From Podochytrium sp. JEL0797 (taxonomy: Eukaryota > Chytridiomycota > Chytridiomycetes > Chytridiales > Chytriomycetaceae): a stretch of 18,797 nt of DNA. The DNA lies in the NCBI GenBank assembly GCA_027596195.1, contig JADGJG010000476.1:1-18797 (forward strand). The letters run 5' to 3'. Under the pieces are notes generated by a model. It saw nothing but the letters and a program-made list of their open reading frames with translations. It ran no database searches and was not told the origin of the DNA. Of this stretch, positions 1-9,720 are shown piece after piece. Each line of letters starts with the position of its first letter. Positions within the stretch are counted from its first letter, which is position 1. The position numbers and the translations under genes were made by a program.

Positions 1-1
1 A

Positions 2-827
2 CGGCAAGGACGTTCCGCCAGCGTACGTGGTCCCTACAAATCCCAACCCCAATCTCAAAGAACCCTCCCCTCCGAAAACAGCGAGCTGTACACCGACTCC
101 TTCGTCCTCCGAGTCGAGCTCTGGAACGAAGACGGAACCGAGGCCGTCATGACGCACGCAAACATCCCGACGGAAAAGTCGATTCTGGCTGGAAACATTT
201 TCTCGTCGAGCATGGTTTTGAGAGACCAGCACGGCATTCCTGGCATCTACTTCATCTTTGTGAGTTTGTGTTTTTATATGTTTATAGCCGTCCGTTGGGG
301 GGTGCGATGTTTATAGATCAGGCGTGCCCCCGTTTTCCGGCCGGGGCCTGATTTCTTGATGACCTGAAATCGAAAGAATCACGAGAGGCGCGGCTTGGAT
401 TCTCAAATCAAGCGAATCTTTCCCCCGAATACGCATGCTGATTACCTCCTTTCTAACGTGCCCCGATTCTCCTCCGTTCCTCGAATTTTTTTTAGAGCGA
501 TCTCAGCGTTCGTATCCACGGAACCTTCCGCCTCAAATTCTATCTCTACAACATGATGGCCGAAACGGGAACCTTGAACTGCGGCAAAATGAGCGTCATC
601 ACGAGCATCATGAGCAACCCATTCACGATTTATAGCAGCAAAAGTTTCCCGGGAACCGTGGTGCCGAGCGACCTTGTCACTTCGGTTCGTTTCTTTTGTT
701 TTTTGCTCGCTTTGAGAGAGAATTTCTAACGTGGTTACAGTTTATCGAGCAAGGAATCCGTATGCCAAACAGAAAGAAGGGGTCGTGGGAGAATGATGAT
801 GGTTCGGACAACGACAACGACGATTAG
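2..827 (+). CDS. Velvet-domain transcription factor, 5' partial
   Basis: Velvet proteins (VeA, VelB, VosA, VelC) are fungal DNA-binding regulators that link development with secondary metabolism. Exons read as 2-259, 496-684 and 741-827; introns 260-495 (gtgagt...tttag) and 685-740 (gttcgt...ttacag, with a tctaac branch site). The spliced protein shows the second half of the velvet fold: SFVLRVELW, then GIPGIYFIFSDLSVRIHGTF across the first splice, then NPFTIYSSKSFPGT and SFIEQGIRM. These match the family blocks around DLSVR..G.FRLKF and PFTVYS.KKFPG...S..L...F..QG. It ends in a short acidic Asp/Asn tail. The N-terminal half, with the usual RRPIDPPP-like block, lies outside the window, so the subfamily cannot be assigned; the short C-terminus after the domain favours VosA/VelB over VeA. 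The first ~25 residues are uncertain because a neighbouring frame is also open there. An attaaa 30 nt after the stop is a possible poly(A) signal. Confidence 0.9.
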
Positions 828-901
828 TGTACCTTCAATATTACAATGGATTGCATTAAAATGTTTTAAATATGGCATCGTTATTTTATCACAAGAAAAA
901 T

Positions 902-3900
902 CTATTCATCCGAATTCCACAACGGGTGCGGCAGATTCACTACTGCGCTGTTTGGGAGCAGCTTCGTATCCACCTCTCGAATCGATTCCGGCACCACCGT
1001 CGCGAGCTCCTTCTCGGACACAGTCCCCGCCACAACAGCAGCAGCATCAAACCCACTCTTCAAATTCACTTCACTCATTTGCTTCTCCACCGTCTTGGCC
1101 AGCCTCTCCTGCAACGACAATCGCCCCATTGACGACGAAGAAGAAGACGCATCCACCAGCGGTTTCGCCACACCACGCTCCTGCAGAGGCGTTCGCGGAG
1201 AACCCGCCACCCCCGCCGTCGTAGGAATCCCCGGCGACGACAAAACCCTCTTGGGCACCTCCGCATGCCCCAAACCCTCAATCGACGCACTCGACTTGGA
1301 CATGCCCGCGTTATTGTTCCGCAACATTGGATCCGTTGCAACCACACTCTGCTGCTGCTGCTGACTCCCCATCCACCCGCCTCCAAGAGACCACGTGCTC
1401 GACGCCAACGACGCCAAAGACGACACCTGGGCCTGCCAAGACGCTCCGCCATTGTTGTTGGTCCCACCCGCATTCGATTCACTCGACCCGTTCCCATTCG
1501 CGTCCCCTTCGTCATCCAAATCCCCAACCACAAGGTGAGACCCCGGTTTACTCCCTCCCACCACCGCATTCACACCACCGCCCGCAATACTCGAGACGTA
1601 CGACGACGAAATCGGTTTCACATCCCCCAACGAGTTGTTACTCGGATCCGTAAGTTGCATCGTGGAATCCGATTGCCCAGTATACAAACTCATCCAATAC
1701 CGTGTACTCTCAGGGGAAGGGAACAACACGTCTCCGTCCGTGTAGATTTGGACAGGACTCGCGCCATGCGGGTCCGATAACGCCGCTGAGCTCTTATCTT
1801 TCCTCGATTCCAGAGAAACGTACATGGGATTCAGAAACTCGCTCTTGTTGCTTAGAAAGTAGTCCCACACGGAAAAGGACGCGTGGCTCGCCGGGATGGG
1901 CCCGTTGGGTCCCTTGAAGCAGAAATTCGTGCGTTCCTTTTCGTTGTTGAACAAAAAGGAACCAAACTGGCACGTGTAGAGGTGCGAGTTGAGCGTCAGG
2001 AGGAACTTTTCCGAAAACTCAAAGTGCGTGGGGAACTGGATCCACAGTTGATACACGCAGTCGAGGAACTGCGTGAAAATGGGGGACACTTCGTTCGGGG
2101 CGGTATAGTTGGGGCACACCGTTTCCGCGGATCCTTGGGGGCCGTTGTTGGTGCTGTTGGAACGTGATCCGATCGTGGCAGACGCGGCGGGGGTCCCGCG
2201 GGAGGTGGAGGTCGTGCTTTGTTTGAGGAGGTTCTTGGCGGCACTCGTGAAGGTGAATTGCATGGATTTGCTGGCGGCTTGGAGTTGAGATCCGACAGAG
2301 GGTCCGGACCCGTCGCGGTTCGGTTTCGAGAGGAGTCCCAATCGGTCTCGAAATTTGTGGCCAAACGACATCCACTCCTTCTCCACGAGGGTGCAGAATC
2401 CTTCCATAGTTCGGTAGTAGGGGTCCAAACACAATTCAGAAAGGGAACAGAGCTGGGCTGTGCGATCCCAGCCGTCACTGATAGTCCAATACCGCTTAAG
2501 ATGAGGTTTTGGTTGAAACAAAACCGAAAATGAAATCCTCACCTGCAGTGAACCAGTGTGTGCGTATTGTAAGAGTGCACATTCTTGACAATCATCAACG
2601 TTCCATCCAGAACCGTTCGAATATGATTCAACCACCCTGATCGATCCATCGACGCTCGCAGAGACGCTCCCGTATCTCCCGACAGAGAAGCTACAACTCA
2701 AGGAAAATGAGAACCCCAAAGAGCAGATTTGACGCAACAACAACATACCATCAATCAACTTGTTGATAGAATCGCGCATCACGTGAATATTTTGGATTCC
2801 CAACAGCACGACTTTGCAGTCCCTGTAATTCTCGGTACTCTCGACGCCAGCCCCCAATGCCGTTTGTCCCATCACATTTGCCGACGGGCGCGCATCGATA
2901 ATCAAATGGGCTCGTCCTTTCACGGGCGGAGCACGTCCCGTCGAGAAGATGCTCTCCACGAGCTTTTCGTCCTGAATAGATCGGTTTTGTTTGAGACCCG
3001 AAAGCGGTTGAGAACACCGTGTGATGGAGACCTGTGGGACACGTGTGATTTTTTGTCAGATTTTGCTTGGGGGCGCGCTCAAGTACGGAGCAAAAGCAGC
3101 ACTCACCATGTTCTTTCGGTGGATGTAACTCAACGCAGGGATTCTCGCTTTGCTTCTAAACTTTCCAGCATGTTTCAAGACGTTGTCGCTGATTTTGGCA
3201 GGAACAGCAATCACACGGGGATATGTGCTGCAAAACTGGGAGCAATTTGCAACATTGGTGAGATCCGAGTTTTTCGATAAAAGCGGGCCCAAGAAAACAA
3301 CATACGGAGAAGTCCTTGTTGATATTCGTAATGCGCCAGGCATCCGTCCTCCCGCCCAACCCCATCCTCCGAAACTCTGCCTCTGCGTCATACGACCATC
3401 CGATATTCGACGTGAATGCGGGCTTTGGCTGGTAGTAAAACGCATACAGTTGGTCCACATGCGCTGAATTCGAAGCGGTTTAGTTGCGGGCGGGTGGAAG
3501 CGCGGCGGGGCAAACTTTACATGTGTTCATGAGACGCTGCAAATTCGCAAAAATCTCGGACGCATCGGCTTCGGATGGGACCGTTAGCTTGATGGAGCTA
3601 AAGTTTCTGCAGCAAATCACGATCGGGTAGTGTCCGTCGGGCGTGGGGAAGTGGCGGTCCAGCGAGTGTATTGACGGATAGGCAATCTGAAGCAACGAGT
3701 CAGTGGGGCGGGTCGAAGGAAGCAGGAAGCGGGGGAGACAAACCCAGTGTTCTGCCTTTCCAAAGTCGTTGGGAGATCCAAACACGAGTACTAGATGGTG
3801 TTGGGTGAGGGCTAGCGAGGCCAGTGCGTTGGCGGGGCCTCGTTTGACGCCCACGAGGCCAAACTGAGGGAATGGAAGCGTCAGAAGGGGTGAATGCGGT

Positions 3901-3963
3901 GTGCCGTCAGATGCAATCAAGAAGTCGATGCGAAATACACACTTTGAGTGGGCTGGTGTCCAT
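902..3963 (-). CDS. Myotubularin-family phosphatidylinositol-3-phosphate phosphatase (YMR1-like)
   Basis: Dephosphorylates PI3P (and PI(3,5)P2 in the family) on endosomal and vacuolar membranes. Exons on the minus strand: 3963-3943, 3863-3744, 3686-3521, 3463-3306, 3235-3107, 3031-2749, 2690-2543, 2477-902; every phase agrees, giving 866 aa. The start MDTSPLK was chosen because it joins in phase to a PH-GRAM domain (LALTQHHLVLVFG ... HYPIVICCRNF). Then come the classic catalytic blocks: WRITNINKDFSFCSTYPR, KFRSKARIPALSYIH, ITRCSQPL, NIHVMRDS, SGWLNHIRTVLDG and VHCSDGWDRTAQ. The CX5R nucleophile is Cys341 and Arg347; the motif exists only after removing intron 2478-2542. DPYYRTMEGF and EKEWMSFGHKF follow. 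A Ser/Thr-rich insert (about residues 395-440) splits the C-terminal part of the phosphatase domain. The last ~250 residues are low-complexity Ser/Gly/Asn with a polyQ run and no FYVE domain. It ends 74 nt from the convergent velvet gene. Confidence 0.96.
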
Positions 3964-4033
3964 TCGTCAATTTTTTCTTTACACTGCCCCAAGGAGGAAA
4001 GAAGGAAAGAGACTTCTCCTTTTTATTAAATAA

Positions 4034-4819
4034 TCAGTTAAAAAACGTTGGAATAGCTGAAGGAATGAATCTCTCAAAACCCTGACTTCCTTTCGAAATC
4101 GCGTAATCTTCATCCTTCACTTTTCCTTTTGCCTTCTCTGCTGATGAATTCGCAGCCAAAGTTTGCGACTTGTTTCGAGGAATCAAAGCCTCAAGCTCAT
4201 TCACACTCATCCCCTCCACTCCTGCCTCAATCAAAATATCCTGAATCAACTGCGAATCACTCGGCGCGTCCTCGGCTTCGCGCATCATTTCGGCGCGATG
4301 GCGAAAATAGCGCTCGTGAATGTCAATAAATATATCCGCTTTCTTCGTCTCGTCGTGGAACGTTTGTTCGAGCTGTTCCTGCGTGCCATGCTCTTCTTCG
4401 CCTTGCTTCAGCAGGGCTGTGACCGTCTTGCTCCTTTTCCCAGGCAACAACAGCTTTTCAAACATGACTTCTTCCTCGGTTTCCAAGTCTTTGCGGAAGG
4501 GAAGTGGGGAAACGCTTTCGTTGTCGGATTCTTCGTCGCCCTGCAGAAAGAAAAACGTCTCATTAACCGAGGAATAATTACATTCCTTTTCGTGGACACT
4601 TACAGAAAACTCCCATCCGAGATCATCACTGGATTCCGATTCATCGTGCACAGGATTCGCGATCCGAACGGATTTTGCGACCGCCTTCTTTTCCTTCATG
4701 GTCTCACGAACGCGCGACTTGACGGTTTCAACGAGCTCCTCGTATGGGTCAAAAGAGGAGACTCTGCGGTGACTAAACTTGTGATGTGGTTTGCTCTTTT
4801 CGAGATCGGAAGACATCAT
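4034..4819 (-). CDS. Hypothetical charged protein, one intron
   Basis: Not recognised. Exons 4819-4604 and 4540-4034 (240 aa). Intron 4541-4603 has gtaagt, a gttaatg branch-like site and ttctgcag; it is 63 nt without a stop, so unspliced RNA stays open. The start at 4819 (MMSSDLEKSK) is a choice. The frame is open upstream to another ATG at 4957 that overlaps the GH47 stop (gATGAATAA), which is unlikely for a separate eukaryotic transcript. Visible parts: a basic N-terminus (KKAVAKSVRIANP), an acidic Ser/Asp stretch either side of the splice (ESESSDDLGWEFS, then GDEESDNESV), and a helical, charged middle (EEEVMFEKLLL ... HERYFRHRAEMMREAED). After that comes a segment like a small winged-helix or degenerate helix pair (LIQDILIEAGVEGMSVNELE), and a Lys-rich end closing with Phe-Phe-Asn. 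Composition suggests a nuclear protein. Its stop is 70 nt upstream of the myotubularin start. Confidence 0.65.
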   Translation of the reverse strand: MMSSDLEKSKPHHKFSHRRVSSFDPYEELVETVKSRVRETMKEKKAVAKSVRIANPVHDESESSDDLGWEFSVSVHEKECNYSSVNETFFFLQGDEESDNESVSPLPFRKDLETEEEVMFEKLLLPGKRSKTVTALLKQGEEEHGTQEQLEQTFHDETKKADIFIDIHERYFRHRAEMMREAEDAPSDSQLIQDILIEAGVEGMSVNELEALIPRNKSQTLAANSSAEKAKGKVKDEDYAISKGSQGFERFIPSAIPTFFN

Positions 4820-4949
4820 TGGGTCGCGTTTGAACGTCTGTTTTTTTGGTTTGGAAATATGACAATTTTGGCGTTCCAAAAACGCATACCACCACTCCCT
4901 GATCCTTCCGCTCGTTTTTTCATGTGTTTCGTGTACTTTTACCTCCCTT

Positions 4950-7410
4950 TTATTCATCAATTTCAAGACCAAAAGATCGTCCAGGCCCACCATTCCCTGC
5001 CAGCGCCTCCAACCTCCGCCGCTCTTGCATCTCTTTGGACACCGACCCGACCGTCCCAACGGGGACATCAAAACTAGTGGGCAACGGCACCAAAATGGAT
5101 GGATCGGAACGTCGCCCATGTCCACGCACTGAGAGTGTGTGGGCTTCCGTGTTGAAGACATATTTTTCGAGCGGGATCGTGTCGTCGTCCGTGAACAATC
5201 TGTATACACGCGTATTTGGCGGTGTCAAATCTAAATAATGCAGAAAATAAACGAAAGGATGGGCTTAGGACTCACAAGTACAAATATTTGAGAGTTTCCG
5301 CGATGAAGAAGGATTCTTGCTTGTCCCAAGGCAACGACTTGAGATTGTTGACGTCCTTGAGGCCAAAATATCCTCCATCCTCGTTGCGGCAATATTTTTC
5401 TATGGACTAACACAGGACTGTCAGAGAAATTCCAAAAATGTGTGCCTTTTTTTTGAATTCAGACGACCCACCTCAGCGATTGCCCACCCTCGCTCCCTGT
5501 AAATCGGATCGTGCGTGAGTCTCCACATGTAGAACAAGCTCTCGACTGTTTCGGGTCTATAATTTTCACGTAAGGAGGATGAGAAACAATTCGAACCCTC
5601 AAAAACAACCAGCAAGTCACCTCAATTTATACGTCGGATCGCGTGCTTTCAAGGATTCCCCATCAACCAAATCGGGCCCGATTCCCGTCTTTGAGTTTTC
5701 GTACATGGACCAGCACGTGTCGGTCAGTTCGGAGCCAACTTGAAAGTTTTGCTCCCAATGACCGTTGCCCTTGGCAGCTGCTCCGCCCAATGCAAACATG
5801 CCTCCAGCGAAGCAGGCCTGGTTGTACAGAAATTGCGTGGAAGACATGAGCATGAGGATCGGCCCCTCCAAAAGAAACCCCACAGTGACTCTACCAGATG
5901 CGGGAATTGGTTTCTATAAGACGACTGGAACGAATTGCCCTTCTTTTGGATATCCGTAACTGGAATGTAAATGTGGGTCTTGTCGGAAGACGTCGCGACC
6001 ATGTAATTCGCAATCGACTGGGATTCGGATTGTGTGAGATTCAAAGATGCGAAACCAAACACAAAGCAATCAAATCAACACGTTACATGGGCCGCAGTTG
6101 TGAAATACGTGTAATACTTTTCGTCTCCCGTTGATAACCAGACTTTGAGAAGATATTCGTAATAACTGTCCGCCATTCCTCCAATCTGAAACGACCAGCC
6201 TCAAACAAACGCTGTGAGCATGCGGTGCTCCAAAATTCGCAGAAGCTATCAACAGCGGTGCTCACCTGGAGCAAAAAGACTCGTGGTGTCAAGCCAATCT
6301 GGAAACAAACCGGGCACGTTCAAATTCATGCTTTGCATTTGCTCCCAAACATAGAGAGCCTATAAACGAACGCGATGACTATGTAGAAACTGCATTTTCA
6401 GCGAAAAAACGCGTCAAACCGCTTTTTGGTATTTTGGGTCCCCAGTGACATCAGAAAGATATTGGAATTCAAGCTGAAGAGTCCCTGCTGCAGCCAGACC
6501 AACTCCATTGAATCCACCGTTATAATCATATGCGACACCGCTGTGGTCGTGGGATGAGAAGGAAAAACCGGTGAGAATCCGCAGAAAACACCAAATCAAA
6601 ATACACTAACGATGACAGGTTCAAGAAGTTGAGGGGTATTCCGTTCGGAGTGTCAAACGCAGGCATCATTCGATCGGCAAGGTCCACACATTTTGCCAAC
6701 AGCCTGGGGTCGCCGTCGAGGTCATATGCACCGAGAAGCCCCCCAACGATTCGAATAGTTGTTTCAAACACACTGATGCGATCCGTCATCTTCGAAAAGT
6801 CCAATTTAGAGAGCACCAGCTCTTTGGCGGCCTCGTATTCATCCTTGAGTCCCAATATAAACAAAGTGTCGAGCGAGTCCACAGGCGTGTTGAGCATCGG
6901 ACTCGAAGGATACCAATTGTGTGGCAGCTTCTTGACAGGTTTCAAATCGTCGTATCCCCAGGCGTACTTTGTGTATCCCAGCCAGGCGTGTCTTGCCATC
7001 TGAGGACCGGATAAGCGTCAACATGGCCTAAATCACCCGCACGCACGCACCTCCTTGATTTGCTCCGCCTTTTCCGTGTCCCAGCTTCCTCGTTCCTCTC
7101 CAGCCAGCGGACTGAGGTTCAATCCAGCCTGTGCGCGCCCAATGTGGACATTTTGAGCTGGGCGATGGACGTATTTGAAGTCTGTGGGCTTCTTTGTCTT
7201 CGCGGTGGCGATCCCACGCACGCGGAGAACTGTCACGACGAGGGCAGATACGATCAGCGCGAGCGTGATGGCGAGTCGCAGGCGCCGTCCCAGTTTGACC
7301 ATCCAGGGGGAGGCAAAAATTGAAATGGGATTTTTTTGCCAAGGATTTCGACCTCGACCTCGTCCCCAACCACCACCACCACGCATTCCGCCCACAGACT
7401 GAAGTCTCAT
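4950..7410 (-). CDS. Mannosyl-oligosaccharide 1,2-alpha-mannosidase, GH47 (apparent +1 frameshift in exon 4)
   Basis: Trims alpha-1,2-linked mannoses from N-glycans in the ER/Golgi lumen. Exons on the minus strand: 7410-7051, 6999-6611, 6540-6420, 6359-6266, 6185-6087, 6017-5961, 5913-5621, 5556-5472, 5406-5276, 5199-4950. A Gly/Arg-rich cytosolic N-terminus precedes a signal anchor at residues 45-63 ([19 protein letters not shown]), giving a type II membrane protein. GH47 blocks in order: [85 protein letters not shown] (catalytic Glu), [18 protein letters not shown] and FNTEAHTL (calcium-binding Thr). A 56-residue tail follows. All exon phases agree except exon 4, whose 94 nt leave the next exon one base out of frame; the T5 run near 6279-6283 is the likely place. 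Its stop overlaps an AATAAA hexamer (gaATAAAagg), and the promoter lies in the short gap before the divergent Fanzor frame. Confidence 0.93.
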
Positions 7411-7579
7411 TATCAACACTCCAACACCGTGTTTCTTGAGCTCATCGCCACCACCTCTTACATATTCACTATTTCCCCCTCTTCCCGTCCTTCCTCTTTT
7501 TTTTTGTAAATCAAGCCTATGGAATTTGATTAAGAGAGCGCACGCGTCGAGGACCCCAATTAAGGTAATTGAGATGTGA
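7411..7579. other. Short intergenic gap between GH47 start and the Fanzor frame
   Basis: This stretch of about 170 bases separates the GH47 ATG (minus strand) from the first open codon of the Fanzor frame (plus strand). It holds a pyrimidine-rich tract on the plus strand ending in a T9 run (about 7498-7506). The only plus-strand ATGs (7519 and 7574) run into stops within a few codons. No exon able to supply a start codon to the Fanzor frame can be seen. It must contain the GH47 promoter. Confidence 0.6.
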
Positions 7580-9231
7580 TTCAGAGTCCATCATTTGATT
7601 GTCTTGGCTCGCAAGCACAAGTACGGCTCCGAGCGCTACGACCCTGAAAACGAAAATCATGCTGGCGCCTTGAAACAAAAACAAGGCCGTTTCCGCAGCC
7701 CCCACATTTGGATACACACTTTGAAGGAGGAGATTGGAATCAATCATTTCTCCAATAGATATGGTGTCAAAGGCAGCACTCATTGTCATGTTACCTGTGC
7801 CGCCGACCCTGGAACACGCACTGCGGAGACTCAAAAGATTTCGACTGGCCACATTGCTCAAATTTGCCCCGGCTTCGAGCATGTGATTCGCTACTTGCAA
7901 AAACAGATCGATGATTTGCAAAAGGAGAGGGACGACAAGGTCAAAGAATTTGACCAAATTAAGCCATTTGAAAAGGCTCTGGAAGATGCCAAGAAAGCGC
8001 TGGATGACGCGTTAGTTGCTGCAGTAATACCCAACGTCACGGATGTCTCCACCAACGCGGCAGTGATTCAGGCTCAACTCAACGTTCAGAAGGCACAGAA
8101 AGAATTGGATTTGAAGCTCAACGAGGAACGCAAGGCTTTGATACATCCCAACGGTGTGCTTTATTCTGTCCTGATTGACCGTCTACACAAGAAGATCAAC
8201 AAGTTTGCCGACTCTGTCGTTTTTGACGCAGCTCGTTGGAACTCTGGATTTGACGTGTATGCCACCTCCAACTTCAACGCCAAGAACTCGAATCTGCGTC
8301 GTTCCAAGACTGGAAAGCCAGGTATTCCAGGTTGGTTTTCTTATTCATTTGTTGGAATCCACTGGTTCTTTTCGACACATGATATTTATTTCATGCTTTT
8401 ATAACAACAGGTTCTGTCAAACGCGAGATCCAGATGGCCCAGCACTGTGCCATGCGCGCCAAGACGGCCATGATGATGTTTAAAAAGTCTCAGAACCAAG
8501 GCGCATGGAAAGGTTACGGCAACTACAAGGAGAAAGGGATGAGCCCGGAAAACATTTTCGCCAGTCGTGTTGGCAAGATCAAATCGATGGTGCTGTTGAC
8601 GGAGGCTGGAAGCACGATTCTGTGTTTCTGTGGCCGCATTTCTCGCATTGGAGCTTCCAAGACGTTCAAGTGTTCGAATTCTCGGTGTGGTGGGAGGATT
8701 GTGTACGACGACGCGACTCGTGCGTTTCGGATGGAGCGGGATCCAAAGTCGGCAGTGTTTATCGAAAACACGCTTTGGGCCATTGCACTCGAACACGCCG
8801 AATTCGAAGTTGATGAGTTGAGGCGGAGACGGAGGCCCGTTCCTGATGGTGGTAATGGTGCAGGTGGTGGTGCTGGTGGAGGTGGTGGTGGACCAGGTGC
8901 AGGTGGTGGGGGTAGCTCAGGTGAAGGCGGCAGTGGATCTGGTGATGGCGGTGGACCCAAAACCCCCGATCCAGGTGGTGCTGGCGGTGGAGATGAAGGT
9001 AGTGGTCCTGGTGCTCCAGGTAGACGTGGTGGGAAACGCGCTGCAGGCGATTCCGTTGGTGGTCGAAAGCGGAAACAAAAGGACGTTGGTTCTGCTGTGT
9101 CTGCTCCAAGCGAAGCTGGTAACTTGTTGTTGAGAGTCACTCCTCAAGAGATGTTCCCATCTCAACTCTCACAAGATTCCATCACGCCTCCAGAGGAGCG
9201 GTCAACCCACGGCAGTGCCGTGTACCTGTGA
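7580..9231 (+). CDS. Fanzor (eukaryotic TnpB-like) RNA-guided nuclease, N-terminally truncated
   Basis: Fanzors are transposon-linked eukaryotic relatives of TnpB that cut DNA using a guide RNA. Exons 7580-8330 and 8411-9231; intron 8331-8410 (gttggt...acaacag; an alternative donor at 8322 also keeps frame). Seen in order: CAADPGTRTAET matching RuvC-I (catalytic Asp, DPGvRT); a coiled-coil (YLQKQIDDLQKERDDKVKEF) where TnpB has its helical insert; SVVFDAARWNS where RuvC-II lies; LLTEAGSTILCFCG, matching the E.YTSK.C..CG block; a second zinc half, KTFKCSNSRCG; and MERDPKSAVFIEN, matching RuvC-III RD.N.A.N. The tail is very Gly-rich (8851-9000) followed by a bipartite basic NLS (KRAA...GGRKRKQK). 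No in-frame ATG exists before exon 2, and the WED/REC half (a few hundred residues) is absent between here and GH47. It is therefore a truncated or decaying copy, or its first exon is unrecognised. The family call rests on motifs read by eye. Confidence 0.72.
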
Positions 9232-9418
9232 GTCACTTTTTTTCTTCTTTCCTCTTATTGGATTCGAACCTTTTTATTGATGTTGCCTCTATCGGGAATG
9301 AAAAGTACAGTGACAGGGAGGGGAAGGATTTAAAAAAAAAGATTGTGAAACAAATACCTGATCGCACCCAACGTCCATTAAATCGGGGATCTTCGATTTC
9401 CAACCGTACGTATTTTCT

Positions 9419-9695
9419 ATGGCGTGTTCAGAGCAGGATGGCATCGTCGCGAGCAGTTCCTCCCGCACCGACGCCGGTCGATCACTGTCAGTCATCGGGA
9501 CGAGCTCCCCATCAATCCTCCAGCACTCCAAACCAGCAGATATTCAGGGGCGTTTGAAGCTGTAAGAGATGTCTCGCTTGCCGTATCGCCCTAATCAAAC
9601 CTCATCGCTTCGTTGACAGGCGACACTCAGCGGCGAACCGCAATACACAAATCACAGACAAGAACAATAATCCGCCGATGCAGTTTCTTCACTGA
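9419..9695 (+). CDS. Candidate small spliced ORF or terminal exons of the Fanzor transcript
   Basis: Reading 9419-9561 joined to 9620-9695 gives a 72-residue frame starting MACSEQDG and ending NNPPMQFLH. The intron 9562-9619 has a good donor (gtaaga), a ctaatc branch-like site and a cgttgacag acceptor. A stop is followed 19 nt later by AATAAA, which supports a plus-strand transcript end here. The frame is also open upstream of the ATG back to 9362. It could be an independent small gene or the last exons of the upstream Fanzor gene, although I could not find an acceptor that joins the two cleanly. The minus strand is also open across 9289-9531, which lowers confidence. No family is recognised. 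Confidence 0.3.
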
Positions 9696-9714
9696 TTGAT
9701 AGAGTTGGGCAATG

Positions 9715-9720
9715 AATAAA
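9715..9720 (+). terminator. AATAAA poly(A) signal candidate
   Basis: A perfect AATAAA lies 19 nt after the stop of the candidate small spliced frame and about 480 nt after the Fanzor stop. It is the first such hexamer downstream on the plus strand. Confidence 0.35.

Noticed and set aside
793..1780. Several plus-strand open frames at 793-1224, 1095-1364, 1265-1780 and 1327-1653
   Set aside because: All are shadows of the low-complexity C-terminus of the myotubularin gene on the minus strand; the CTG repeat at 1350-1361 is its polyQ run.
7517..7957. Minus-strand open frame with two hydrophobic stretches opposite the Fanzor first exon
   Set aside because: The plus strand carries a clear coiled coil and the DPGTRT motif; the hydrophobic look is the expected shadow of charged codons.
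8322..8330. Alternative donor gtattc for the Fanzor intron
   Set aside because: It also keeps frame, but gttggt at 8331 has the better +5 base; kept only as an alternative in the annotation.
9259..9272. gattcgaacc, like the complement of a tRNA T-loop
   Set aside because: No matching acceptor, anticodon or D-arm could be found around it on either strand.
9289..9531. Minus-strand 80-aa open frame with natural-looking composition
   Set aside because: No good upstream acceptor joins it to other exons, while the same region has a canonical plus-strand donor/acceptor pair and AATAAA. It was not called, but it lowers confidence in the plus-strand small ORF.
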